Made by a program: the position numbers and the translations under genes. From contig NZ_WEGK01000001.1 in assembly GCF_009604405.1 (NCBI RefSeq), forward strand, positions 806,001 to 870,000: a stretch of 64,000 bases of DNA, written 5' to 3'. This DNA comes from Nocardia macrotermitis (GTDB lineage: Bacteria > Actinomycetota > Actinomycetes > Mycobacteriales > Mycobacteriaceae). How positions within the stretch are numbered: the stretch's first letter is position 1; each line of letters starts with the position of its first letter. This document shows positions 17,916 to 28,248 of this stretch, piece after piece. A model generated the notes under the pieces. That model made no database searches, was not told where the DNA came from, and saw nothing but the letters and a program-made list of their open reading frames with translations.

Positions 17916-19397
17916 TCAGGGCACCGCGAGCAGGTCCAGCGATGCGTCCAGGGAGATGCCGCCGCGACCGGAGCGCCAGGCCAGATGTGCGTCGGGGCGG
18001 ATGAGATACCGCTCGCGGACATCGGTTGCGAGAGTGTGGATTTCCGTGCCCAGACGTGAAAACGCCGGTGGGCGAGTGTGATCCGGGCCGAGTAGCACCC
18101 AGCGGCCCGCGAGTTGCCGGTACAGCATGGTGGTACTGCCGTCCGGCAGAACGCATTTCAGGTCCGGCACCCGATCGCCCGGACGGATGCCGGGCATCTC
18201 GCCGCGCCGGGCCGCGCGCAGCAGGTCGAGCCGGTTCGCCGGGGCCAGCGGTCCGCCTCGGTAGGAAACACCGAGTTGGCTTGCGGCGGCGAGTAATCGG
18301 CGCTGCGCGATCGGGCGGCGCATGACCGGCAGCACGATGCGGTCCCGCAGCAGCCGGGTCGCGAAGGTGCTGCCGAGCAGGATCGTGGTGGTGAGGGTGG
18401 TGCTGCCCAGGACCTCGGCGGCAATCGGACGACGTTCTGCCGCATAGGTATCCACGAGTGTCTCGCCCGCGATGCCACGTTCGATCAGGACCAGTTTCCA
18501 GGCCAGGTTCTCCGCGTCGCCTATGCCGGTGTTCAGGCCCTGGCCGCCGAACGGGCTGTGGATGTGCGCGGCGTCGCCCGCCAGCACGATGCGGCCCCGG
18601 CGGTAGTGCTCGGCGAGCCGACGCTGAATGCGGAAGGTGGACAACCATTCCGGCTCACCCAGCTCCGCCCGGATACCCGTGCGCGACGTGAGCAGTCCGG
18701 AGAGTTGGTCCAGGGCGTCGTCGGCCTCGGACGAGGTGGTGGCGATGAACCGCCACAGATCGTCACCGGGCAGCGGGAAGACCGCCATCAGGCCGTCGCG
18801 ATGCGGCCACAGATGGGTGCCGGAGCGGTCCAGCGGGAGATCTGCGTGCACGTCGGCTAGCAGGAAACGTTCGATCAGCGGGACGCCGGGGAAATCGATG
18901 TTCGCGAGTTTGCGCACCGCGCTGTGCGCACCGTCGCAGCCCACCAGCCAGTCGGCCCGAACCGGCTGTGCGACGCCGTCGAGAGTCACCTCCACGCCAC
19001 CGGAACACTGCGTCGCGTCGGTGACCGCGGTACCCCATTCCACCGTGCCGCCCAGGTCGGCGAGCCTGCGCCGCAGCGTCGCCTCCACCTCCGCCTGCGA
19101 GACGAGCAGGATCGGATAGCGCCCCCGCACGACCGCCTCGCCGACCCGCACCCGCAACAGGTCCCGATCCCCCGCGTGCATGCTCATGCTCATCGACCGG
19201 ATGCCGCGCTCGGGCAGATCGCCCAGTGCGTCGAGCCGATCCAGCACCTCCGCCCCGCGCGGCTGCACGCCCAGCGCACGGGAGGTGACCGCGGGACCGT
19301 CGGCGGCATCGACCAGGCGGACCGGCACGTCGCGCCGGAGCAGGCCACACGCCAGCGCGAGCCCGGTCGGACCGGCACCGGCGATCAGAACCGTCAC
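17916..19397 (-). CDS. FAD-dependent aromatic monooxygenase, PHBH/rifampicin-monooxygenase class
   Basis: The 493-residue class A flavoprotein hydroxylase uses NAD(P)H and oxygen to hydroxylate an aromatic or polyketide-like substrate. It has the dinucleotide motif GAGPTGLALA at residue ~6, the DG motif in GCDGAHSAVR, and the FAD-ribityl GD motif LAGDAAHIHSPFGGQGLNTG. The C-terminal ~110 residues form a thioredoxin-like extension with VLLGPDH, common in drug- and polyketide-acting members. It stands alone between a terminator and a 170-base gap. Rifampicin-inactivating enzymes share this architecture, but that substrate is not shown. Confidence 0.88.
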   Translation of the reverse strand: MTVLIAGAGPTGLALACGLLRRDVPVRLVDAADGPAVTSRALGVQPRGAEVLDRLDALGDLPERGIRSMSMSMHAGDRDLLRVRVGEAVVRGRYPILLVSQAEVEATLRRRLADLGGTVEWGTAVTDATQCSGGVEVTLDGVAQPVRADWLVGCDGAHSAVRKLANIDFPGVPLIERFLLADVHADLPLDRSGTHLWPHRDGLMAVFPLPGDDLWRFIATTSSEADDALDQLSGLLTSRTGIRAELGEPEWLSTFRIQRRLAEHYRRGRIVLAGDAAHIHSPFGGQGLNTGIGDAENLAWKLVLIERGIAGETLVDTYAAERRPIAAEVLGSTTLTTTILLGSTFATRLLRDRIVLPVMRRPIAQRRLLAAASQLGVSYRGGPLAPANRLDLLRAARRGEMPGIRPGDRVPDLKCVLPDGSTTMLYRQLAGRWVLLGPDHTRPPAFSRLGTEIHTLATDVRERYLIRPDAHLAWRSGRGGISLDASLDLLAVP

Positions 19398-19568
19398 GAC
19401 CGCACCTCCGCTGGTCCTCGCACGATATCTCCTCTCCGCGAACGGCTTTCAGGGTCCGGTACCGGTCGATCGGATGCGGACCGATCGTCGGCCGGTGACG
19501 AGCGGTCCATCGGCAACGTGCGCCCGAAATTCCCCGGGCCGAATCATGATCCGCCCCGACGAGGATAT

Positions 19569-20225
19569 TCAGCGCAACGCCGCGGCGACGAGCATGTACG
19601 CGGTACCGACATTCATCACCACGTGTGGGATCACCGCGGCCGGGGTCATCGTATGGCCGATCGCGTGGCGCAGCAGCGCTTTCGGGCCCGGGACGAACAT
19701 CAGAACGGCGTCGAGGACGAACAGCGCGGCGAAGACGAGCATCGGGACGGACGATCCGGTGTGCGGGCGGTCCGTGGTCATGCTCATCGCGTGCCCGGAC
19801 ATCGCCCACAGCATCGCCGCGGCCGCCACCAGGTGGTAGCCGATCGAGGTGGCATGTGCGGGCGGACAGTCGCCGTTGTACCAGGTCCACACTCGTTCGA
19901 GCAGGACCGCCGCATACACCACCAGCATCGCGATGAGCACGCCGCGCAGCGCATCCGGTGCGGCGGCCATCGGGAACAGCAGCATCGCGAACATCACCAG
20001 GCACATCAGCAGATGGGCGGCATCGGACGCGTGATCGGCCACCGGCCCCACGGTGCGATCGGCCCCGCCGCGATGCGCGAAGACCGGGAGCCTGCCCGCG
20101 ACCAGAATCGCCGCCACGACGAAACCCGCCACGATTCCCCAGCGCAGCACCGTGTATTCCGCCACGAAACCGCCCACACCCCACCGCCTTTCCGCGACGC
20201 GAGCACGCCTTTTCCATGCTCGCAT
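19569..20225 (-). CDS. DUF5134-like integral membrane protein
   Basis: This protein of up to 218 residues has about five or six hydrophobic segments, from LRWGIVAGFVVAAILVAG near the N-terminus to IPHVVMNVGTAYMLVAAAL at the end. Several histidines line the segments (DHASDAAHLLMCL, ATSIGYHLVAA, SGHAMSM). It resembles the actinobacterial DUF5134 family of unknown function. The basic first ~20 residues may not be translated: in-frame GTGs at 20177 and 20165 are alternatives, the first with AAAGG upstream. No operon partner is evident. Confidence 0.65.
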   Translation of the reverse strand: MRAWKRRARVAERRWGVGGFVAEYTVLRWGIVAGFVVAAILVAGRLPVFAHRGGADRTVGPVADHASDAAHLLMCLVMFAMLLFPMAAAPDALRGVLIAMLVVYAAVLLERVWTWYNGDCPPAHATSIGYHLVAAAAMLWAMSGHAMSMTTDRPHTGSSVPMLVFAALFVLDAVLMFVPGPKALLRHAIGHTMTPAAVIPHVVMNVGTAYMLVAAALR

Positions 20226-20277
20226 CCCGCGCCGGGTATGGGCACCCTTTCCTTCGGGTGCGGGGTGTGGTAGCGGC

Positions 20278-21501
20278 TCAGCCCAGGGCTCGTCCGAAGG
20301 CCGCCGCCATGTCGGCGACCTGCTGTTCGGTGATGACGAAGGACGGCGAGATCTGCAATGCGCCCTGACCCGCCGCCCGCCCGGAAACGCCCTGGGCGCG
20401 AAGGGCTTTCACCATCGCGGGCCCATCGGCCGGATCGGCCATCTGCACCGCGGCGACCGCGCCCAGGCCGCTGCGCACCTCGGCGACCCGGGGATGCGCG
20501 GCCAGCGGCGAGAAGTGTTCGTGCAGCAGCGATTCCAGATTCTTGCTGGCGTCGATCAGATTCTCGCGCTCGAGAATGTCGAGGTTGGCCATGGCCGCCG
20601 CGGCCGCGCCGGCGTGACCGCCGTAGGTGTAGCCGTGCCGGAACCAGACGTCGCCGGCGAAGAACGGCTCGGCGACCCGGGGCGCGGCGAACACCGCGCC
20701 CATCGGGAGGTAACCCGAGGTCAGCCCCTTGGCCGTGGTCATCAGATCGGGGTCGAGCCCGAAACGGGTGGAGGCGAACCAGGATCCGCCGATGCGGCCG
20801 AACCCGGTGACGACCTCGTCGGCGACGAACAGGATGTCGTTGTCCCGGCAGATCTGCCGCACCTCGGCCAGATAACCCTCCGGCGGCAGATACACCCCGC
20901 CCGCGCCGATGATCGGCTCGCAGAAGAAGGCCGCGATGCGGCCCGCGCCGACCTCCTCTACGAGTGCGGTCAGTGACTTCGCGTCGTCCCACTCGACGGT
21001 CCGGGCGTCGGGGACCAGTTCGCCGTAACCCGCGCGGTTCGGTGCGATACCCCCCAGAGCCGTTCCGGCGTAATGCATTCCGTGATAGGCCAGGCGGCGG
21101 CCGACGATCAGGGTCTTGTCGGGCCTGCCCGTCTCGTGCCAATAGCGGCGGGCCAGTTTGGCGGCGGTGTCGACCGAATCGGAGCCGCCGGAGGTGAACA
21201 GGATCTTGCTGCCGGGGACCGGGGCCAGCTCGGCCAGCCGTTCGGCCAACTGCTGGGTGACCGGGGCGGTGAGATCGCCGAAGTTGGAGTAGTGCGCCAG
21301 GGTCGAGAGCTGCGCGGCGACCGCGTCGGCGATCTCGCGACGGCCGTGACCGACGTTGGTGAACCAGAGCCCGGCCGTGGCATCGAGGTAGCGGGTACCG
21401 GCCGCATCCCAGACGTACGCCCCCTCACCGCGCGCCACCACGAAGGCGCCGTCACGTTCGACCGCGCCCATATCGGCGAATCCGTGCCACAGCGATCCCA
21501 T
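20278..21501 (-). CDS. Class III omega-aminotransferase
   Basis: The 407-residue PLP enzyme transfers an amino group between an omega-amine or beta-amino acid and a 2-oxoacid. Visible signatures are the N-terminal YLDATAGLWFTNVGHG, the PLP-phosphate loop TSGGSDSVDTAAKL, the DEVVTGFGRIG motif, and the PLP lysine in TTAKGLTSGYLPMG. ATG 21501 is chosen because GAGAGGAG lies 6 bases upstream; the longer frame to 21549 is not supported. It is divergent from hrpA with about 190 bases between. Substrate preference is unknown. Confidence 0.9.
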   Translation of the reverse strand: MGSLWHGFADMGAVERDGAFVVARGEGAYVWDAAGTRYLDATAGLWFTNVGHGRREIADAVAAQLSTLAHYSNFGDLTAPVTQQLAERLAELAPVPGSKILFTSGGSDSVDTAAKLARRYWHETGRPDKTLIVGRRLAYHGMHYAGTALGGIAPNRAGYGELVPDARTVEWDDAKSLTALVEEVGAGRIAAFFCEPIIGAGGVYLPPEGYLAEVRQICRDNDILFVADEVVTGFGRIGGSWFASTRFGLDPDLMTTAKGLTSGYLPMGAVFAAPRVAEPFFAGDVWFRHGYTYGGHAGAAAAAMANLDILERENLIDASKNLESLLHEHFSPLAAHPRVAEVRSGLGAVAAVQMADPADGPAMVKALRAQGVSGRAAGQGALQISPSFVITEQQVADMAAAFGRALG

Positions 21502-21687
21502 ATCCGGCTCCTCTCGCCGACCCGCCGGGCGTCCTCGGCCGCCGCCCACGCGAGGCCAGACTACCCGCGGGTACCGACACCGTCGCGAGCAGTGCGAACG
21601 CCACCGAGCATGATCATCACCCCGAGCGGCCGCACCGAATAACCGGTGGCGGACCGGGGCGGTCGATTCGCTAGGCTGGGGGACGCA

Positions 21688-24600
21688 ATGACCAGGACCG
21701 CCGCCACATCACGCGAGCTCCGCACCCGCCTGGCCGAACTTTCGATCCGCGACGAACACCGGTTACGGCGACGGCTCGACAAGGCCCGTGGCGGAGACCT
21801 CGCCGAGATCGAGAACGAGATCACCGCCGCCGAGGGCCGCATCGCCGCCCGCCGCGCCGCCGTTCCGCACATCAGCTACCCCGAACAGCTCCCCGTTTCC
21901 GCGCGCCGGGAGGATATCGCCGCGGCGATCGCGGCCAATCAGGTCGTCGTCATCGCCGGTGAGACCGGTTCGGGCAAGACCACCCAGATCCCGAAGATCT
22001 GCCTGGAACTGGGTCGCGGCATCCGCGGCACCATCGGCCACACCCAGCCGCGCCGCCTGGCCGCCCGCACCGTCGCCGAACGCATCGCGCAGGAACTCGG
22101 CACCGAACTCGGCGACGTGGTCGGCTACACGGTCCGCTTCACCGATCAGGCCAGCGACCGCACCCTGGTCAAGCTCATGACCGACGGCATCCTGCTCGCC
22201 GAGATCCAGCGCGACCGCATGCTGCGCCGCTACGACACGATCATCATCGACGAGGCCCACGAACGCAGCCTCAACATCGATTTCCTGCTCGGCTACCTGA
22301 AACAACTCCTCCCCGAACGCCCCGACCTCAAGGTCATCATCACCTCGGCCACCATCGATCCGGAGTTGTTCGCCCGGCATTTCGGCACGCCGGAGTCCGC
22401 GAAACGTCGGCCGATCCCTGGTGCCACAGTTCAGCGGGCGGATTCGAGCACGAGCGACTCAGCGAATGTCGCGCAGTCGCAACCCGGACAGAACGAAATC
22501 GGCACTGCGAGTGGCGAACTCACAGGTCGTCACGAATCGCGGACCCGCCGGGGCGAATTGGCCGCTGGCGCACCGAGCGGTACCGATCCTCTGGACAGCG
22601 CCACAGCGGACGCCGCTCGCACCGTCCATTCGGATTCCGATTCCAGCGGCAATGCCATCACGAGCGTGGACGGCACCCGGACGACTGCCGCATCGGCCCC
22701 GCGAACCGACGCTCGCTCGGGCTCCGGTTCGACTGGGCCGGAAGTGGATTCGAACCGGGACGATGCTGGGATCCCGGCGGGGGTATCGGTCGGACGCAAG
22801 AGCGCGGATCCGGCTGGGGCACCGTCGGATTCGGGGCAGGCGCTGGTGGCGGCGCCGATCGTGGAGGTGTCCGGGCGGTCGTTTCCGGTGGAGGTGCGGT
22901 ATCGGCCGCTGTCGCTGGAGGTTTCGGTCACCTCGGAGGATCCCGACGACGAGGACACCGAGATCGTGGATCGCGATCCGACCGACGCGATCGGTGACGC
23001 GGTGCGCGAACTGCTCGCCGAGGGCGACGGGGACATTCTGGTGTTCCTGTCCGGGGAACGTGAAATCCGTGACGCGGCAGACACTTTGCGGGATATGCGA
23101 TTGCCGCGGACCGAGGTGCTGCCGCTGTACGCGCGACTGTCGGCGGCCGAACAGCATCGGGTGTTCGAACCGCACACCGGGCGACGGGTGGTGCTGGCGA
23201 CCAATGTCGCGGAGACCTCGCTGACCGTGCCGGGGATCCGCTACGTCATCGATCCGGGCACCGCGCGGATCTCGCGATATTCGTTGCGTACCAAGGTGCA
23301 ACGGCTGCCGATCGAACCGATCTCGCAGGCTTCCGCGCGGCAGCGGTCGGGCCGGTGCGGTCGTGTGGCGGACGGTATCGCGATCCGCCTGTACTCCGAG
23401 GACGATTTCGACGCGCGTCCGCAATTCACCGAACCGGAGATCCTGCGCACCAATCTGGCCGCGGTCATTCTCCAGATGACCGCGCTGGGCCTGGGCGATA
23501 TCGAGAGTTTCCCGTTCGTCGAACCACCCGACGGCCGGGCGATCCGCGACGGCATCGCGCTGCTGGAGGAACTCGGCGCGCTGACCCGCCGCGACGACCG
23601 CGACCGCGCGGACGCGGCGTCCGATACGGCCCTGGCGCTGACCCCGATCGGCCGCGAGATGGCGCAGATCCCGGTGGATCCGCGCATGGCACGCATGCTG
23701 GTGGAGGCCCAGCGTGGCGGCTGTCTGGCCGAGGTGCTCGTCATCGTGGCCGCCCTGTCCATCCAGGACGTGCGCGAACGTCCCGTCGAACATCAGCAGG
23801 CCGCCGACACCCAGCACGCCCGCTTCACCGTCGATGGCTCGGACTTCCTGTCCTACCTGCGCCTCTGGGACTACCTGCGGGAAGAGCGAAAAGCCCGCTC
23901 GTCCAACCAGTTCCGCCGCATGTGCCGCGACGAGTTCCTGCACTACCTGCGCATCCGCGAATGGCAGGACCTGCACGGCCAACTCCGCACCATCACCCGC
24001 GGCCTCGGCTGGCACCCGGACGCCGAGCGGTCGAACACCGAATCCGGCGACACCGCAACGGTATCCGACGCCCGAGCGGTCGAGCACCGGAACGCAGGTT
24101 CCGAACCCGGTCGAAAAGCCAGCCCCGACAACGCATCCGAACGCAGCGCGACCGCCAACGGCCGTGGCCGGGCAAATCAGCCCAGCGATCGCGGAGGAAC
24201 CACCGAAAACCGCGAGCGACGTTCCGACGGTACGACATCGGGCGACGGAGCACAGAGTTCGGCAGGTGCCGGGCGTCGCGGCCGCGCACGAAACGGTGAC
24301 GAATCAGGAAGAGACGGAACCACCGAAAACAGCGAACGGCATTCCAGCGGTACAACATCAGGCGACTCGGCACAGAGTTCGGCAGGTGCCGGGCGTCGTG
24401 GCCGCGCACGAAACGGTGACGAATCAGGAAGAGACGGAACCACCGAAAACAGCAAACGGCATTCCAGCGGTACAACATCAGGCGACTCGGCACAGAGTTC
24501 GGCAGGTGCCGGGCGTCGCGGCCGCGCACGAAACGGTGACGAATCAGGAAGAGACGGAACCACCGAAAACAGCAAACGGCATTCCAGCGGTACAACATCA

Positions 24601-26847
24601 GGCGACTCGGCACCGGGTACGGCCGGTTCCGGACGTCGCGGCCGCGCACGGAACAGTGACGAATCAGGAAGAGGCACAACCGAATCCGGGCGGCGGCAGC
24701 GTGGGACGCAGCGCGTCGACGCGGCCGAGGTGACGGCGGTTGCGGCGGCACCGAATTCGGATGGGTTGCCGTGGGATGTGACGTCGATTCACCAGGCGCT
24801 GTTGGCCGGGATGCTGTCGCATATCGGGGTGCGGGAGGCGGAGACGCGGGAGTTCCTCGGGGCACGCAATGCCAAGTTCATGATCTTCCCGGGGTCGTCG
24901 CTGGCGAAGAAACCGCCGCGGTGGGTGATGGCGGCCGAGTTGGTGGAGACCTCGCGGTTGTGGGGGCGGACGGCCGCGCGGATCGAACCGGAGTGGGCCG
25001 AGCGGCTGGCCGATGATCTGGTCAAACGCACGTATTCCGAACCGCACTGGTCCGCGAAACGGGGTGCGGCCGCGGCGTACGAGCGGGTGACGCTGTACGG
25101 GATTCCGCTGGTCGTGCAGCGGCGGGTGGATTTCGGTCGGATCGATCCCGAACTCTCGCGCGAGCTTTTCCTCCGACACGCGCTGGTACAGGGCGAATGG
25201 CAGACCCGGCACGAATTCTTCACGCGCAATCGCGAATTGCTGGAGGACGTCGCCGATCTGGAGCATCGGGCGCGGCGTCGCGACATCCTCGTCGACGATC
25301 AGGTGCTGTTCGACTTCTACGACGAGCGGATTCCCGCCGATATCGTCTCGGTACGGCATTTCGACAGCTGGTGGCGCAAGGCGCAGCGCACGGATCCGAA
25401 TCTGCTGGACTTCACCGCCTCGACCGTGGTGAACGACGATGCGGCCGTGCTGGATCCGGCCGCGTACCCGGACAGCTGGCGACAGGGTGAGCTGAGTTTC
25501 CCGCTCACCTACCAGTTCGAACCCGGACAGGCCGATGACGGCGTGACCGCGCACATCCCCGTCGCGCAACTGGCGCACGTGCGGGCCGTCGGCTTCGACT
25601 GGCTGGTGCCGGGCATGCGCGAAGAGCTCGCGGCGGCGTGGATCAAGACGCTGCCGAAACATCTGCGCCGCAGCGTGGTTCCCGCACCCGACTTCGCCCG
25701 CGCGGCGCTGTCGCAGCTGACCCCGCGCGCCGAACCGCTGCGCACCGGACTGGCCCGGGAACTGTCCCGGCTCGGATCGCTGACCGTCCGGCCCACCGAT
25801 CTGAACCCCGCGGCTCTCCCGGACCACCTGCGGATGACCTTCGCCGCGACCTCCCCCGACGGGAAGATCGTGGATCGCGACAAGGACCTGGCCGCGCTGA
25901 AAACCCGTCTGGCCGACCAGGTTTCGAAGTCCGTCGCCCGCGCGACCGCCGCCGCCGAACGCCCCGCCGCCACCGTGTGGACCTCCGAGTCGCTGGGCGC
26001 GCTGCCGCCGACGGTGCGCCGGGAGGTCGGCGGGCAGACCATCACCGGCTATCCGGCGCTGGTCTCCGAGGGCGCCGGCGTCGCGGTGCGGGTGCTGGCC
26101 TCGCCCGCGGCACAGGCCGCTGCCATGCGCACCGGCACCCGGGCGCTGCTGCTGAATCAGCTGCCCGCCTCGGCCCGCGCGGCCACGGCCGGGCTCTCCC
26201 CCACCGATCGTCTTGCGCTGAGCCAGAATCCGTCAGGTTCGCTCGAGGCACTGATCGAGGATTGCCGGGCCTGTGCGGCGGACGAACTGATCGCCGCGAA
26301 CGGCGGTCCGGTCCGGGGACCCGAGGAGTTCACGGCGCTGGTCGAGCGGATCCGCCCGCAGTTCGGCACCGCCGTGGCCCGCATCGTGCGGCTGGTGGTC
26401 CCGGTCCTCACCCAGGCCCACCACGTGCGCAGCGCCCTGGCGAGCACCTCCGATCGCGAGATCGCCGAGGATGTCCGCCAGCAACTCGACGATCTCGTCT
26501 TCGCCGGGTTCGTCACCGAATTCGGCAGCACTCGCCTGCGCGAGGTGCCCCGCTACCTCCAGGCCGCGGCCGCGCGCCTGGAAGCGCTGCCCGCCTCGGC
26601 CAATCGCGACCGCCAGGGCATGACCGAACTCGACCGCGTCCACGCCGCCTATCAGCGCCTGCTCGAATCCCTCCCCGAGGCGCGCCGCACCGGCCGCGAC
26701 GTCACCGAGATCTGGTGGATGATCGAGGAACTCCGGGTCAGCCTCTTCGCCCAACAACTCGGCACCCCGTACCCGGTGTCCGCCAAGCGAATAGAACGAA
26801 CCATCACCGCCGTCCGCACCACCCCGCCAACCCGCCCCGCCCGCTGA
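21688..26847 (+). CDS. hrpA: ATP-dependent RNA helicase HrpA with two long low-complexity insertions
   Basis: This DEAH-box helicase of about 1719 residues is far longer than the usual ~1300. Motif I is GETGSGKTT near residue 91, DEAH at 188-191, SAT near 221, and motif VI QRSGRCGR near 552; the HA2/OB and DUF3418 parts follow. Two Ser/Thr/Gly/Glu-rich insertions account for the extra length. The first (~242-389) sits between the two helicase lobes. The second (~776-1025) lies after RGLGWHPD and contains a 40-residue tandem repeat. ATG 21688 is taken over an upstream in-frame ATG (21646) because the conserved N-terminus begins at TSRELRTRLAEL and GGGGGA precedes it. Confidence 0.92.
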   Translation: MTRTAATSRELRTRLAELSIRDEHRLRRRLDKARGGDLAEIENEITAAEGRIAARRAAVPHISYPEQLPVSARREDIAAAIAANQVVVIAGETGSGKTTQIPKICLELGRGIRGTIGHTQPRRLAARTVAERIAQELGTELGDVVGYTVRFTDQASDRTLVKLMTDGILLAEIQRDRMLRRYDTIIIDEAHERSLNIDFLLGYLKQLLPERPDLKVIITSATIDPELFARHFGTPESAKRRPIPGATVQRADSSTSDSANVAQSQPGQNEIGTASGELTGRHESRTRRGELAAGAPSGTDPLDSATADAARTVHSDSDSSGNAITSVDGTRTTAASAPRTDARSGSGSTGPEVDSNRDDAGIPAGVSVGRKSADPAGAPSDSGQALVAAPIVEVSGRSFPVEVRYRPLSLEVSVTSEDPDDEDTEIVDRDPTDAIGDAVRELLAEGDGDILVFLSGEREIRDAADTLRDMRLPRTEVLPLYARLSAAEQHRVFEPHTGRRVVLATNVAETSLTVPGIRYVIDPGTARISRYSLRTKVQRLPIEPISQASARQRSGRCGRVADGIAIRLYSEDDFDARPQFTEPEILRTNLAAVILQMTALGLGDIESFPFVEPPDGRAIRDGIALLEELGALTRRDDRDRADAASDTALALTPIGREMAQIPVDPRMARMLVEAQRGGCLAEVLVIVAALSIQDVRERPVEHQQAADTQHARFTVDGSDFLSYLRLWDYLREERKARSSNQFRRMCRDEFLHYLRIREWQDLHGQLRTITRGLGWHPDAERSNTESGDTATVSDARAVEHRNAGSEPGRKASPDNASERSATANGRGRANQPSDRGGTTENRERRSDGTTSGDGAQSSAGAGRRGRARNGDESGRDGTTENSERHSSGTTSGDSAQSSAGAGRRGRARNGDESGRDGTTENSKRHSSGTTSGDSAQSSAGAGRRGRARNGDESGRDGTTENSKRHSSGTTSGDSAPGTAGSGRRGRARNSDESGRGTTESGRRQRGTQRVDAAEVTAVAAAPNSDGLPWDVTSIHQALLAGMLSHIGVREAETREFLGARNAKFMIFPGSSLAKKPPRWVMAAELVETSRLWGRTAARIEPEWAERLADDLVKRTYSEPHWSAKRGAAAAYERVTLYGIPLVVQRRVDFGRIDPELSRELFLRHALVQGEWQTRHEFFTRNRELLEDVADLEHRARRRDILVDDQVLFDFYDERIPADIVSVRHFDSWWRKAQRTDPNLLDFTASTVVNDDAAVLDPAAYPDSWRQGELSFPLTYQFEPGQADDGVTAHIPVAQLAHVRAVGFDWLVPGMREELAAAWIKTLPKHLRRSVVPAPDFARAALSQLTPRAEPLRTGLARELSRLGSLTVRPTDLNPAALPDHLRMTFAATSPDGKIVDRDKDLAALKTRLADQVSKSVARATAAAERPAATVWTSESLGALPPTVRREVGGQTITGYPALVSEGAGVAVRVLASPAAQAAAMRTGTRALLLNQLPASARAATAGLSPTDRLALSQNPSGSLEALIEDCRACAADELIAANGGPVRGPEEFTALVERIRPQFGTAVARIVRLVVPVLTQAHHVRSALASTSDREIAEDVRQQLDDLVFAGFVTEFGSTRLREVPRYLQAAAARLEALPASANRDRQGMTELDRVHAAYQRLLESLPEARRTGRDVTEIWWMIEELRVSLFAQQLGTPYPVSAKRIERTITAVRTTPPTRPAR
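24181..24680 (+). repeat. Tandem 120-bp coding minisatellite inside hrpA
   Basis: Four units of exactly 120 bases begin at about 24181, 24301, 24421 and 24541, with a partial fifth at 24661. The second and third units are nearly identical at DNA level; the outer ones are more diverged. Each encodes 40 residues with GRRGRARNGDESGRDGTTEN and a Ser-rich second half. The period is a multiple of three, so copy changes keep the frame. The RGR/RGRAR spots suggest RNA or charge-mediated binding (inference). Confidence 0.9.
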
Positions 26848-26936
26848 TCCGCCGCTTCGAGCACGCGCAGTCGCATCACCCGACCACGCGCGACACCGTC
26901 CTCCGAAGGCGCACACGAGCACGCTAGGCTCCAGCG

Positions 26937-27479
26937 GTGGCTACCGATGCGAGCCTGCGAATTCTGCGGCTGCGAGCGTTGATCGACCATCCGCGGACCG
27001 GTATCGCGGAACGTGATGCGGCGCAGCGGATACTCGATCGGATCCTGGCCAAGGGCGCGTCGGTCCGGACCGGTGACCGCAGCTACGGAATGCGGCACAA
27101 CCGCCCGGGCAGGCATGCCGATCTCGACGTGATCGCCGAGATGATCCGCGACGACATCACGGTGACACGGGCACCCGTCCCGGAATTCGCCGGACCGGGG
27201 GAACTGTCCGGCCACGATCCGATCCGTGACGCACCCGCAGCGATCACGTTCGAGGTCACCAGCCCGCACGACGGCAGTGTCGTAGTCACTCTCGGCAACG
27301 TGCCACGGACCTGGGGCTGGGACGACACCGACGGTATCGAGGCCGCGAGTCCGTCGATGCGCGAGTTGGCCGCGGCCCTGGCCGACCTGATGAACAGCTA
27401 CAACAGGAACGGCACCGATATCGGCAGGCGGTTCTTCGCCACCGTGCGCGTCGACGGCGGCGAAACTCTCGCGTGGTAG
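26937..27479 (+). CDS. Hypothetical protein
   Basis: The 180-residue protein is not recognised. The N-terminal ~40 residues are helical with ERDAAQRILDRILAKG, the middle is Pro-rich and polar, and the C-terminal half alternates short strands and helices (ITFEVTSPHDGSVVVTLGNV, MRELAAALADLMNSYN). No signal peptide or membrane segment is seen. GTG 26937 lies 90 bases after hrpA on the same strand, with no clear ribosome binding site, so it may be read from the hrpA message. The next gene converges. Confidence 0.5.
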   Translation: MATDASLRILRLRALIDHPRTGIAERDAAQRILDRILAKGASVRTGDRSYGMRHNRPGRHADLDVIAEMIRDDITVTRAPVPEFAGPGELSGHDPIRDAPAAITFEVTSPHDGSVVVTLGNVPRTWGWDDTDGIEAASPSMRELAAALADLMNSYNRNGTDIGRRFFATVRVDGGETLAW

Positions 27480-27630
27480 TCGATCAGGACTCTGGCGTAG
27501 TAGTCGATCGAACTGACCCGCGATGTGCTCACCTCGGCCACGCACACCCAGGTCGAAACCGCTTGCATCGCACCGCTACTCATGCCGGATGGGCACCTGG
27601 GCAGCAGCGGTCGACCCGCGGGAACGAACC

Positions 27631-28122
27631 TCAGTCCTTACCTGCGGGAACCGGTTGTCCGTCGAGGGCCTGTTCGGCCCGGCGGCGGCGTAGGTCGGCG
27701 ATCTCCTGCTCGAAATCGTCGGCGGAACTGAAGGATCGGTAGACCGAGGCGAAACGTAGGTAGGCCACCTCGTCGAGATCGCGCAGCGGGCCCAGGATGG
27801 CCAGGCCGACCTCGTGGCTGGGCACCTCGGGAGATCCCGTGGCGCGCACCGCATCCTCGACCTTCTGGGCGAGCAGGTTGAGCGCGTCGTCGTCGACCTC
27901 GCGGCCCTGGCAGGCGCGCCGGACGCCGCGAATCACCTTCTCCCGGCTGAACGGCTCGGTGACACCACTGCGCTTGACCACCGATAGGATGGCGTTCTCC
28001 ACCGTGGTGAACCGCCGCCCACATTGCGGGCAGGCACGACGACGCCTGATGGCGGTGCCTTCCTCCGCCTCACGCGAGTCGACGACCCGGGAGTCCGGGT
28101 GCCGACAGTATGGGCAATGCAT
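27631..28122 (-). CDS. nrdR: Transcriptional repressor NrdR
   Basis: The 163-residue repressor controls ribonucleotide reductase genes by sensing ATP/dATP. It has a zinc ribbon with C3, C6, C31 and C34 (MHCPYC and ACPQCGRRF) and an ATP-cone domain from ~46 to ~136 ([16 protein letters not shown] onward). ATG 28122 follows GAAGGAACTCGG; the longer frame to 28242 is rejected. The order lexA, LysM protein, nrdR is the conserved actinobacterial arrangement. The C-terminal tail ([11 protein letters not shown]) is slightly longer than the core family. Confidence 0.96.
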   Translation of the reverse strand: MHCPYCRHPDSRVVDSREAEEGTAIRRRRACPQCGRRFTTVENAILSVVKRSGVTEPFSREKVIRGVRRACQGREVDDDALNLLAQKVEDAVRATGSPEVPSHEVGLAILGPLRDLDEVAYLRFASVYRSFSSADDFEQEIADLRRRRAEQALDGQPVPAGKD

Positions 28123-28248
28123 CCGAGTTCCTTCGTCGATGCCTGCAAGCGTCCATAGCCATGCTGTATCTCCACAGCATTGTCGAGGATACCTGTCGGG
28201 CTGCCAGGAACGGGATGCGGCGTCGACGCCACCACCGTCCACGACGCG

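Noticed and set aside
24181..24680. CRISPR-like regular repeats
   Set aside because: The units are contiguous 120-bp coding repeats with no spacers, and period and frame fit the helicase protein.
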